Shown here: positions 13,801 to 24,217 of the stretch, piece by piece
Position numbering within the stretch: the stretch's first letter is position 1
How the letters are laid out: every line of letters starts with the position of its first letter
Origin: Onchocerca lupi
Taxonomy: Eukaryota; Nematoda; Chromadorea; Rhabditida; Onchocercidae
NCBI GenBank assembly: GCA_028564675.1
Contig: JAOVVO010000453.1
Coordinates: 1 to 64,000, forward strand
Direction: 5' to 3'
Length of the DNA stretch: 64,000 bases
Program-made: the position numbers and the translations under genes
Notes under the pieces: model-generated
Told to the model about the DNA's origin: nothing
The model's input: only the letters and a program-made list of their open reading frames with translations
Database searches by the model: none

Positions 13801-14514
13801 ATATATCGTTTTCTAGTCTCAGTTTGTATATGAGTCCTTAATTTTTTTCTTCAAAATCTTTTGCTCAGAAATTAATTGATGATTAAATAATTGGCCATGT
13901 TTTTATCATCTGATGCATTTGTTGTCGAAATAAACACAATGTTTGTACGACTGCACAAGTGATACATGTACAAGGAAGTAAACTTGAAATATTATGCTTG
14001 AAAAAAGAAAAATGTTCGAAAAATGTTTTATATTTGAAAAAAGCAAATTTAATTACTACATAACGTTTGTTGAAAAACAGTTTTTAATGTCATCATTCTA
14101 CTTAACCGTTTCCATCGAATGTATTTTCTTTTCAATATTTATTTTTGCCAAAAAATAAGTTTTCTTCTTTCTTCATTTTTTTGAAAAATGAAAGTGCAAT
14201 CTTGGAATCTGAGTAATGAAATGCTGGGAAATTCATCAAATATTAACTTTTTGTTACTTGCCATATAAAATTCATTCAAACTATGTTTTGCATTATGAAA
14301 ATTTGATCATACGCTATTAAATTTCAAATTAAAACCAAATTCTCAAGTAATTCATTCCAGAACGAACGAAAGCTTACATTTTCCACTTTTATTTCACCCA
14401 ATTTTTTGCATCTTCGTAGTTAGTTTATTAAATCGATAGGGAGAAGTAATTTAAACATTATTTCCTTTCAAGTACTTTAGCAGAAATGGAACCGAACTGA
14501 AATGCAATGCACAT

Positions 14515-14710
14515 TAACTGTAATGGAACAAAACGGGTTCAGATGCATGATTTTGCAGAAGGTTATGATAAAAATCTAATATATAAAGTAGTGGAGCTGG
14601 GAAATTCATTATGAGCAGGTGATTGGTACCAATTCTGCTCAACTGATATCAACTCATCGTATAATTTTTCATATCAAGGATATATCATCGATGATTACTC
14701 TCAACCAAAT
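14515..14710 (+). promoter_or_regulatory. Conserved upstream block of peptide gene copy 3
   Basis: This is the third + strand copy of the block: 'ggaacaaaacgggttcagatgcatga', 'ctaatatataaagtag', 'gattggtaccaattctgctcaactgatatcaactc'. It is the closest match to the copy 1 block at 785-990 and lies about 1.3 kb before the copy 3 start. Confidence 0.45.
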
Positions 14711-16033
14711 TGACCTATATATTTTGTGCTAATCTCATTCACGTAAAATATCGATATTTTATCTTTCTGTAAATTATTTGAAAACGTGGAATCTTTCAGA
14801 ATGTTATTTAAGTGATTACCTTAAGCAATGATACTTTGATATATTAAATGGATGATATTGATGAAAGGACCAGCAGTTGCCAAATCGCTACAATTTTTTC
14901 AGCATTACACGTTATGTGATGGAAGTTTTGATCGTTTTATTCGCGATTATTATTTATTGAAAAGTTCTCGCAAAATTTTTGCAGTTTTCTTATGTGGAAA
15001 TTTAGCTTTTTGAACGAAATTTTGCTTTTAAATGGTAAGAAATAGGAAGGAAGCCGAGATCTAAAATAGTTTTGTTCAATGATCTTTCGTAATGCTACTT
15101 CAACTTGATTAAATCTAACCAAGTTAGCGCATTGTTTAGATATACATAACAATAAATTTCAAATAAAAATACTCTTTAATATATTAAATCGTTGATGTCT
15201 TTTGCTAGTATCGATTTGAATTTAGACCTGAATTCTGAATTTTTAGAATGATTTGTTCGCTAAAATCATCCAATATTCACTTTTCTTCATCCCTCTGGAA
15301 ACATCATACCTTTTCTCTTGAACGGTATTAAAACGCTCATGAAATTTATGTAGAAAAGTTAGATATATTTTCCATTTTTAACTTTTTTTCATAAATCTTC
15401 ACCGACCATCTTTTTTTCTAATATATTAGAACATTTTTTGCTCTAATATATTAGAATTATTTTTCAATAAAAAATATAAATGAAAATATATTGCCTGATG
15501 TTTTGTACAATTCCAAATGATCATGTCCATATATGTTGTGATTCAGAAATACCAACGATACACAAAATACGTAATACATTTGTTAATATTTCAATGCAAT
15601 AAGCTGTAATTTATGTTCGATTCATTTGTAAATGTTTATTTTCCTTTCTATAATGTATGCATGAAAACCTGAAATTTAATAGTTTCGGTTTAAAAAAAAA
15701 GAAATGAAACGAGTTGATTACTTCTTAATTTGTCAAAAGGCATAAATGCTGTTGATAATAGTTTTTCTATTTCATTTGATTCAACAAATTTTTGTTATTA
15801 AATTAATTTCCTCTCGAATATATCTATCAGTGACATAATATTTTTATTAAATGAAAAATTTTCAAATCGCTTGAAAAAATGAATTAGATATTTTGCCATG
15901 TGGATTCGCATGATTAGCATTGATAATAATAGCGAATCATTGCTTCATACGGTAACATTTCTTTACTTTCTCCTTAGCGAATTGATCGACGAAAAACTAT
16001 GATTCAGGACAGCTTTACAAATATTTCACGGTA

Positions 16034-16663
16034 ATGAGATTCAAGTGGACTGTATTACTGTTGTTGTTGGTGCTACCAATAATGATAGCTGGCATCGATA
16101 CTTCAATGAAAAATGATAATTCCTTAAAAGCTGTCAAGGAACAAGTCTCACTCAGAAATCATCGGTTTAAACGAGGATGTGGCTGTGGTGGTGGTGGTGG
16201 TGGTCCTCGTATAATCGCTATTTGTTGCAAAGGAGGGGCAGGACAAAAAGATATGTTAAGGAATTGGTGGTTGCATGTTAGTTTATTCTTTATATGTTTC
16301 TTTTATTTTCATTTAATTGATAAATTTTACCTAGAAAAATCCAAAAAAAAAGACAAAAAAGATAATTTTTTGCCAACAATTCAATTAATAATTCTATCAA
16401 AATCGTTGAAAGTTAAAAAATATTATAGCATCAAATTCATTATTTCTTGCTAGAACACTCCATCAAAAAAACCATAAAACTGGTAGTGGTAAAGAAAGAA
16501 AAAAAAATAGGATGGAGAAGAGATGGAAAAATTGAAGGATAAGGAATTGCAAAAAATGATAAAACAATCAATTAATATAACAAAGATAAATTTTAGATAC
16601 CGTTGTTGCTGCTGCCGACATCAATGTCATGGATTAAAGCACTATTTTTTTGAAATCCTACGA
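16034..16663 (+). CDS. Secreted Gly/Cys-rich peptide precursor, copy 3
   Basis: Exons 16034-16276 and 16607-16663 predict 99 residues. A signal peptide covers about residues 1-19; RFKR is at 44-47. The core follows at once: C49 and C51 around a seven-Gly run, then IIAICCKGGAGQKDM with the pair C64-C65, then LRNWWLH. Exon 2 gives IPLLLLPTSMSWIKALFF. The GTTAGT donor and TTTTAG acceptor are intact. The oddity is upstream: where copies 1, 2, 4 and 5 read TTTCAG just before the ATG, this copy reads TTTCAC, so the usual leader acceptor is lost; the nearest AG is in 'aggacag' about 20 bases further up. The coding region looks intact. The function is unknown. Confidence 0.72.
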
Positions 16664-18586
16664 AATCGGCACTCACAATTACAGTACTCAATTCATATAT
16701 TAATGAAATCATAGAACTAAAATACTTGCGAAAATATTTCAGATTTTAATCTTTTTGTTTTTCTACAAATGGCTCATTTACATAATACATGGGATTGATT
16801 CAATCTATCAGTAATATAAAAACACAAATAATACAACGATATATAAAATTTACATATAAATACAGATAAATATAAAAATAAAAGCATTGCTTACGCCTTC
16901 AAAATTCCTTAATTATTCATTGCTAAACTATCATTTTTGAGAATTAAAGAGTCATCATAAAAGATTCATTACAAGGAAAAATGAGTGTTAGAAAATAAGA
17001 AAATGAGATTTGAAAAATAAATCATAATAGATTGTTTTATTTTCAGTTTTATTTTTATTATTCAGTTACTAAATTTGTCAGAATCATCAGATAGCAATAT
17101 GGTAAACTAAATGCAAAAGAATTGGCTAAATATCAAAAATCAAAAAAAATTATGAAAGGAAAAATATATATCTTTTTCTTCTTCCATTTCCACATTCTTT
17201 CGCCATCAATTTCTTTCTGTGTCATGATTAATTCTGAAATATTTTCAATGAGCAATGTATCGCAAAATTTTAATACTTCTTCATTCTCATAAGTGATATC
17301 AAAGATGAACTAAGAAACAAATTCGCTCTACTACATTTTTCTCGATGCTTGATACAAACGAATAGTTGTGACAAAGATTTATTTATTGGCTGGAGATTTA
17401 TTCTTCGGAAATTAATTGAAATCAGTGGTAGTGTTTCCTCGCATTTGGCAAAATTAGCACTTGAGAAAGCAATTGTGCACATTACAAGACAGACAGTTTT
17501 CCAGAAATTTCCAGCTACAGTTGATCTTTGCGTTGTTTTTCTTCATTTTTTTTAATCGAAGGACTGCTTCTGAAATCTTCTCCGAGAGTTTCTTCGACTG
17601 GTGAACTGATCGTTTGAGAGACCAATCTTCGAATTTTCCTTAAGTTTTCTTGAAAATTTTATTCGGTCTGATTGAGGCTTTCATTATGATCATAATACTT
17701 GTACTGATTGTACTCGTTCTAAAAGTTTCTTCCCTGGTGAAAATTTCTGTTCATTCTGATGATTATGATTCAAATGGATGATTTCAACTTTTTAAGTGGT
17801 GTACTTCTGTTTACTATATATCAATTCCAGCACAATTTACAACGTCCTAAATTATAAAATAATGGAAGTTAATTTATCAAATAATAACTTTGTGCAAAGA
17901 GAATTTCTTTGTTCCGTAGCACCATGGCACAACACAATTTACGATGTTAAAATAGCACAAAGATCAAAAAATTCATTATACTAAGATATTTCCACAATAC
18001 AAAGATTCCGTGATTATTTCGTCACATTTTTAATTTATAAAATTATTCGGGTTTTTTGAACGCCATTGTTACTCTAATGCACATCGAGCAACGGATGAGA
18101 TGCTGCTGTTATTTGGTCCAACAACAATGGTGATATTTTGCATTTTCATAGACTTCTACAGATCTTTAATTTGTTTTCCTAATAATTTGTTGCAAAGTAA
18201 ATGCTACGTCTTAAATTTGAATGAAACAAATAAATTATCGATTTCCCTTACCTATTTGATTTTAACATTAAGATGTAATTCAAAGTCATATTTCCATAAA
18301 ATTACTGAAAAAATATAGCCGAAGAATCATAAATATCAAGGTAAGTTGTACAGCATATATTCAAGATAATACAAATATCAGAATATTTGACATTTTAAAT
18401 TAAAATATTGGAAATCGAATTTTTCACACCGATAAACAGATTAACTTGTCGGTAGAAGAAATGAGCCATAAAACAGCTCGAATCTTCATAATGCATGATG
18501 TACATGAGAAAACACAGTCCCAACTTGAATTGTCGCCGTTCTTTCTTAATCGTGACAATAATAAGGGTTCTCGTATTTTTATCGAA
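16664..18586 (+). repeat. Copy 3 flank and second duplicated block, copy B
   Basis: 16690-17260 is the diverged 3' flank of peptide copy 3. From about 17560 the second block begins, matching 11100-11750 and 43.7-44.7 kb; it is broken by the solo LTR at 18592. An open + frame at 17349-17555 (68 codons, HLAKLALEKAIVHI) is somewhat richer in GC than its surroundings but has no partner in the other block copies. The 73-codon frame at 18100-18318 is not kept in the related copies, so I do not call it coding. Confidence 0.35.
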
Positions 18587-19226
18587 TATCTTGTCGGAAA
18601 CACCGAAATTAATTCCCTAATAAAGCTCATCATTATGGAAAATTATAAAATCAAATGCTTAAAATTTTTGTAAAATTTTTTTTAATGAGCCATCATCTGT
18701 AAAATTATCTCTCATTGTCTGCTATGTCCCATACCGATTTACAACCGCAGCACAGCGTTTCCGCTTACAGCTAATAAAGCCATTAATTTTATGCTTGTAA
18801 AACTGTCACTATTCTTCAATTCAATTAAACTGTACGTAACATTTTTTTTCTTTGTTAATAATTTTTTTCTTAAAATTATCTCAACATTAATTGTCTTACA
18901 CAACAATACGCCCAATTCTTAACATTTAATACACCCCATAAATATATTAATTCCAAAAAAAAAAGAACGACTTTTCTTTCAATCATTCTTTCAAATTGGT
19001 TCGCTCAGATCCAGACGATTTAAAACCACGTTGCTCCTGCCCCAGCTCCCAATATTTTTCTTCAAAAACCCAATCGACATCACTCAATTTACTTCACTAA
19101 ACGCCTATTTTCTATTGTACTGTTAATTACATATTATTCGATTATTACTATTCTGAATAAAGAATTTAATGTAAATCTATTCCTTTCACAGCTCAAATCA
19201 AATTTCAAACCTTCCACAACATATCT
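18587..19226 (+). mobile_element. Solo LTR 1 with 5-bp target duplication
   Basis: A 630-bp element (18592-19221) starts TGTCGGAAACACCG and ends CCTTCCACAACA. It is flanked on both sides by TATCT (18587-18591 and 19222-19226). It aligns along its full length with 23243-23863. TG..CA ends, a 5-bp duplication and no internal coding region are the marks of an LTR left by recombination between the two ends of a retrotransposon. A BEL/Pao or Gypsy origin is likely, but the LTR alone cannot decide. Confidence 0.88.
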
Positions 19227-19234
19227 CACGTTAT

Positions 19235-19258
19235 CTCAAACTTGGGTAATTAAAAACC
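19235..19258 (-). other. SL1-like spliced-leader sequence in genomic DNA
   Basis: Read on the - strand, the sequence is GG followed by five T, then AATTACCCAAGTTTGAG. This equals the nematode SL1 leader with two additional T. It is followed by 'ataacgtgagata' and then the solo LTR, not by the GT donor an SL RNA gene needs. It is either the 5' end of a retrocopied trans-spliced mRNA or an SL RNA gene whose donor G became A. No other SL1 match was seen in the window. Confidence 0.7.
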
Positions 19259-20119
19259 TTTATTACAAAAATTAGGATAACACGAAAACATACGAACAAT
19301 TACAAATCAATTATATCAGCATAACAATTTAAATGACGATTCGTTAATATAAGAAAAGAGGATAAAAGATATGATTAAGAAGAAACTTTAAAAAAAGCCC
19401 AGACGGGGAACTAACCGTTCATCCTTCGTTAGCCTTTCTTTTAAATGATGCTCAAAGGAGCATCTCCGTAACATGAGAAGGCTTTTCTTTGTTAGCGCAT
19501 GACAGCGCTTCTATGGTATGATTTACAACAGTATGAAACAAAGGTTAAAGCATTCAACATAGCCATAAAATTGAGCCATTTAATTTGAAACAAAGAGATG
19601 AATTTTTTACAACCATCAACGGTTACAATTAGCTTCCTTTAAAACAAAGAAATCACATTTCTCTGATCCTCCTCGCTCATTTCAGCGACATGAATTGATA
19701 AAATATTAGTTTGAATAGAATATCGAACAATTCGAAATTCAAACTGCAGATCCGCTTAATTTATTAATGGAGAAATTTTGCATTCTAAATTGGAAATTTA
19801 GATATTAATTTAAGAATTTTTCCAAAGTGATGAAAACTCTTTCAAAATAATTGCCGCTATATAGCCGCCAGCGCCACCTCCTACAACTGCTATAGCACAT
19901 TCGTCCACTGTTATTTCATATTCAAAGACTATATATAGCAGATGAACTACAGTCCAAACAGCTAATTAGTATTCAGATTCCTTCAGTTATTTGAGCAGGA
20001 TTAAAAACTGCTGAAATAAACTCTGCCAGTCTCTTTATCATGATAACAAGAACATTTAGTTATCTTCAATCTGTATAAATTGAACAACGAAAGTATTACA
20101 TAGGTGTGTCTTGCATCTA
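19259..20119. other. Spacer with short hairpin, no gene seen
   Basis: A perfect 7-bp hairpin with a 4-base loop (GATGCTC AAAG GAGCATC) lies at 19449-19466 in a locally GC-richer stretch (19390-19520). From about 19690 the sequence again follows the second duplicated block ('agtttgaatagaatatcgaacaattcgaa', like 11706 and 44652), showing that 18.59-19.69 kb was inserted into it. I see no open frame of note. Confidence 0.4.
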
Positions 20120-20460
20120 ATTTTAGTTCTATATGTACTTAACGTCTTCATTAAGTTTCAGGATTTTACTATCTAATCCAAAACGTACTTATTCTTTGCA
20201 GACAGTTGTTATATGATCCCCTTTATTTTTATAAAAGTGAGCAACACTTAAATCGCCATATTGTTTGACTCGGTCGCACCTGAGGTAAAGACAATTTCCT
20301 TACTTTCTGCGTTTACTAGATCTGCAGTATGCTTCCTTGCTTTTCCCACTGCTTTAGCAATCCAACCGAACAAATGGAAACGTTGTAGCTCCTATACAGC
20401 GAACGTGCAAAAGCAGGCTTAAGTAAATTTGAAGCATCCATTGCACTACTTGTTGCTCCT
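20120..20460 (-). pseudogene. Cysteine desulfurase (NFS1/IscS) fragment, decayed
   Basis: On the - strand, from about 20370 downward, the frame reads FGWIAKAVGKARK, then NAESKEIVFTSGATESNNMAI. These are the hallmark of class V aminotransferase cysteine desulfurases (GW.AE..v..AR, then EI.FTSGATESNN.AIKG). After an in-frame stop the similarity goes on (GDHITTVCKE, then LDSK.LKLNEDVKY) to about 20120; weaker similarity to the ATTPMDP region precedes it to about 20460. The intact enzyme has over 400 residues and supplies sulfur for Fe-S cluster assembly; only about 100 remain here, with stops and frameshifts. The source may be the host nuclear gene or an endosymbiont iscS insertion; the fragment is too short to tell by eye. 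Confidence 0.8.
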
Positions 20461-20464
20461 GCTC

Positions 20465-21080
20465 TGGCATAGCATTCCTATTACTTCTTTCTGGCTGCAC
20501 GCCAAAAACTGCCAAGTTGCTGCCTTTATTCATTTATTTACAAATGTATTCGATCGATTACAGAATTTATGTGCGCTTTGTATGTTTTTAATAGCAAAGG
20601 CAAATATAAAACAACCTACTGATTATCTACTTCGATGTTGACATTCCACATTTGTCTTTTTGCTGATTTATCGTCACCTTCTACTGATCATCTTCTGTAT
20701 AAAGAATACCCATCGTTTCTTGTAACTGTGCTGAATATTAATGCTCGAGGATATCGCTTCGAGCGTTTTTCGTCCATGATGCGTGGTGAATTTGGATTCA
20801 GTTCACTGTAAGGTCCATGTATCATGTTTCTCATCATAATTTTTTACAAATCCTTATCGGCTTCGTCATCGGATATTTCGGCGCATATTACATTATCGAT
20901 TTCGTTTGAAGCGATCTTGTCATAAAGCCAGATTATTACATGAGGGATGGCAATCCTCTCTTTTGCCATTCCCTTGAGTACATCCAGCAACGCACGGACT
21001 CAAAAATTTTATGTCTTACAGCGATTACAGTTTCTGTCTTAAAACACATGCTATGATGTCATGCATATCCATGTCGAAAT
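20465..21080 (-). pseudogene. Helitron Rep/helicase fragment, decayed
   Basis: Reading 5' to 3' on the - strand: FESVRCWMYSREWQKRGLP (the approach to the HUH nuclease motif), a small indel where the two histidines should be, then IIWLYDKIASNEIDNVICAE, MIHGPYSELNPNSPRIMDEK, SKRYPRAL, NDGYSLYRR, VVLYLPLLLKTYKAHIN and AVFGVQPERS. This is the conserved order of Helitron replication-initiator proteins. At least two stops and several frameshifts make it non-functional. Both ends of the element are unidentified. The frame runs directly into the cysteine desulfurase fragment at about 20460. Confidence 0.85.
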
Positions 21081-22336
21081 TTCTTAGTCCATACTAAAAG
21101 ATTTTCTGAGGAAAGAATCGTTTAACTCTCAGAATCTAATAAATACTTTTGCTTTATTTAATTTGGTTAGATCCATCACTTCGGACATAAATCTAATTCC
21201 GTCGTCTCATTCGGTAACTCCTTAATTTCAATGATGATCTCTCATTTGTTGCTGTCAGTAATAATCTGCTGTTTGCCGAGAAATTGTATCTAAGAATAAA
21301 AGAAAAGAAAATCTCTTTTACCAATTGCCAATTTCCTTTCTTTATTTCATTTACTTCTATCACCATTATGTCATTTTAACTCGAACTATACTGAAATTCA
21401 ATCATAACCGTTCCAGCATTTACGATATTTATTTATTTTCGTTATATTCGATTATATATTCATTATATTTGCTTCGTTTAGTAAACATAAAAGTTTTAAG
21501 TTTTCAGAACGCAAACTTAATATCTGAGAAGAGATCTGCAGAATGACTTACAAAAAATCATTTAGCTACACTTAAGTAAACGATTATATCAAGTTGGGAA
21601 ATTTTAACAATAGTTCGTGTCGGAAAAACTGAAATAATTTCGTAAATTAATTTTGTGTCTAGACAATTAAAATACTTCCATTATAAAAATTTTTTTTTCC
21701 AATTCATGTGTAAATTCTCCAGCTTAGAACACATGTCATAAATACCCGGTAAACCCAAGTTCTGGAGATCTGGTAGTTCAATTCATTTAAATTTTTCCAT
21801 CTTAAATTTAAAGGTAAAAGTATCCTAATTATCTGCTAATCCAATTCACATGTAAATCCCTCTGTCTTACGTTGCTAAAAATTGATAAACATCTGCAAAA
21901 CCAATTCAGTAAATCGTTCCAGTTGAAAAATTAAGGTTAGATTCAAAGCTTAAATTGCTGTGAAATGTAAAATAGCGTCTTTGTTTACATAGCTTGTATT
22001 TATATCTAACAGAATTATATCACAAAATGTCTGTGTAAACCATTTAATATATGAGAATCATTGCTTTAGTTGCGGCGACTCAAGCACTTCTTGATTGGTT
22101 TAATACTCTACATGATGTTGTGGAAGGCTTGAAATCTGAGTTGAACTGTGGAACGACAGATTGATATTAATTCTTTTATTCACAGTAGCAGTAATCAAAT
22201 AATAAATAATTGGCAATACCGCAGAAATTAAGCGTTTAGTGAAAGAAATTGGGTGATATCGATTGGGATTTTGGAGAAGAATATATTGGGAACTTGGACA
22301 GCAGTAACGAAGCTGAGATTGTCCAGTTAGAGAGTC
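21081..22336. other. Transposon-derived or spacer DNA
   Basis: 21081-21300 may be a more decayed upstream part of the Helitron; a - strand frame here reads GIRFMSEVMDLTKLNK, which I cannot place. At 22051-22164 (+) a 37-codon frame starts MRIIALVAATQALLDWF and ends at a stop, followed by frameshifted GC-richer sequence up to the solo LTR. It could be a retrotransposon gag remnant. No gene is supported. Confidence 0.35.
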
Positions 22337-22848
22337 CAATTTGTCGGAAAAATCCGAAAATTGATGTAAACAAGAGGTGTTAAAGGTCATGAAGCGCTAA
22401 TTTCAAATATACGAAGAAGCCGATAATATTAAGGTAAACGCCCCAATTAACAGTTAAATTAAAGCGAGATCCTGAGGCGCCAAATTGGAAATCAGGAAAG
22501 AAGGAGGGATTCCGGAAGAATATGTAAGGGTCGGATTTGGAGAAGAGAGTTACTCTTATTGGACGATCAACGAAGGAGCGCCTGGTTACTACAACATTCG
22601 TCTACAAGGGTTTTCTACTGACATTACTGTACAACGACCCCAGCAATAATCAATTCGAATCGACGAAACAATCAACAAAGGGAACCAAAGAAATCTTCCG
22701 TTCTACGAGTAACAAGGGTAAGAAGAACAGTGATTAGCTATTTGGATACTTTCGAATAATTGTTGGCTCGTAATTGTTCCCTATTCAATAAATACCGTTT
22801 TCTAAAAGGAATTGTCTTAGTCGCAATATTTATTTTCACGACACAATT
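22337..22848 (+). mobile_element. Solo LTR 2, second family, with 5-bp duplication
   Basis: A 502-bp element (22342-22843) begins TGTCGGAAAAATCCG and ends TTTTCACGACA, so its ends form the short inverted repeat TGTCG..CGACA. CAATT flanks it on both sides (22337-22341, 22844-22848). An AATAAA signal lies at about 22789, near its 3' end, as in many LTRs. Apart from the first six bases it does not resemble the LTRs at 18592 and 23243, so it is another family. No internal region is present. Confidence 0.8.
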
Positions 22849-23135
22849 CGAATGGATAAAAATAGGAAAAAGGGTTTTTTTTTTTTTTTTTTTTTAGAAT
22901 TTAGTAGGGATTGAAATAGTAAGAATTAGGCATGTTGTAATTTAATATGATTATTGATAACAAAATAATTGTGAGAAAAGAACAGAGTTTTCAAAAGGAA
23001 AAAAATGATGTTTAGAAGCTTTCAGAAGCTTATGCTGTATTAATCTTTTTATATTTAATAATTTTACTTACAAATGAATTGAATTTGAACAAAATTTGTT
23101 ACCCAGTTTCCTTATTTATTGAGTCTTAACATATT

Positions 23136-24055
23136 ACATCCGTCTTGATTAGTATGTCCAAAAGAGTATTGATAACTCTTATATAATAATTGGAAAAAAA
23201 AAAAGAAAAGAAGTTGTATAAGAAAGATATGATGAGACGAGTTGTCGGGAACACCGAAATTGATTCCCTACTAAAACTAATTATTATGGAAAATTGTAAA
23301 ATTAAATGATTAAAATTTTTGTGAAATTCTTTTTTTATGACTCATCATCTGTAAAATTATCTCTCATTGTGTGCCTTGTCCATGCTCATTTACAACCACA
23401 TCAAAGCGTCTTCGCTTACAGCTAACAAAGCCATTAATCTTTTGTCCTTGTAAAACTGTCACTATTCTTCAATTCAATTAAACTGTCGTAACATTTTTTC
23501 CTTTGTTAACAATTTATTTTTCTTAAAATTATTTCAACATCAATTGTCTTATATCCCAATACTCCCAATTCTTAACATTTAATAAACCCCACTTAATTCC
23601 AAAAAAAACCGCTTTTTCTTTATTCATTCTTTCAAATTGGTTCGCTGAGATCCAAACGATCTAAAACCACGCTTGCTCCTGACCAAGCTCCCAATAATCT
23701 CCTTCAAATATCCAATCGACATCACTTAATTTACTTCACTAAACGCCTGATTTCTATTGTACTGTTAACTACATACTATTCAATTACTACTATTCTGAAT
23801 AAAGAATTTAATATAAATCTATTCCTTCCATAGCTCTAATCAAATTTCAAACCTTCCACAACACGAGTAATTGCTTGCTGGTGATACATTTTACTGAAAC
23901 GGTTATGCACATATTACATCCGTCTTGATTATGTCCAAAATAATATTGATAACGCTTATCTGACAACAGAAAAAAAAGAAAAGTTGTATAGGATATGGCG
24001 AGATGAGTAATTGCTTGCTGGTGATACATTTTATTGGAACGGTTTTGCAAGCACA
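23136..24055 (+). repeat. Tandem repeat of about 145 bp, first unit split by an LTR
   Basis: Unit 1 is 23136-23242 plus 23869-23912; unit 2 is about 23913-24055. Shared phrases are 'atattacatccgtcttgatta', 'aagttgtata', then 'taattgcttgctggtgatac' and 'aacggtt'. Removing the solo LTR and one target duplication restores unit 1, which gives the order of events: duplication first, insertion later. Confidence 0.7.
23238..23868 (+). mobile_element. Solo LTR 3, same family as solo LTR 1
   Basis: A 621-bp element (23243-23863) starts TGTCGGGAACACCG and ends CCTTCCACAACA, with CGAGT at both sides (23238-23242, 23864-23868). It matches 18592-19221 over its full length with substitutions and small indels. 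The different target duplications of the two show that they are independent insertions and not the two ends of one element. Confidence 0.88.
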
Positions 24056-24217
24056 ACATTAAAGATTTTATTAGCTGTGAACGGAAACGATTAGACGAAT
24101 GTTGTAAATCAGCGTGGGAAATATCACACAATGAGAAATAAATTTACAGATGATGATTTATTAGAAAATTTTGCAAATTTTTAATCATTTGATTATATAA
24201 TTTCGGTTTTCCCAACA
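24040..24217 (-). mobile_element. Truncated inverted LTR of the same family
   Basis: On the - strand it starts TGTTGGGAAAACCGAAATT and continues AATGATTAAAAATTT, ATCATCATCTGTAAA, TCTCATTGTGTG and GCAAAACCGTT, each with a counterpart in order in the first part of solo LTRs 1 and 3. It stops after about 180 bp. It is more diverged than the two solo LTRs, so it is an older insertion. Confidence 0.7.

Noticed and set aside
18100..18318. 73-codon membrane-like frame
   Set aside because: The related segments at 11285 and 44210 do not keep this frame and have stops, so it is not coding.
18592..23863. One complete LTR retrotransposon with two LTRs
   Set aside because: The two similar LTRs have different 5-bp duplications of their own, and the DNA between them holds a Helitron and another family's LTR, so they are two solo LTRs.
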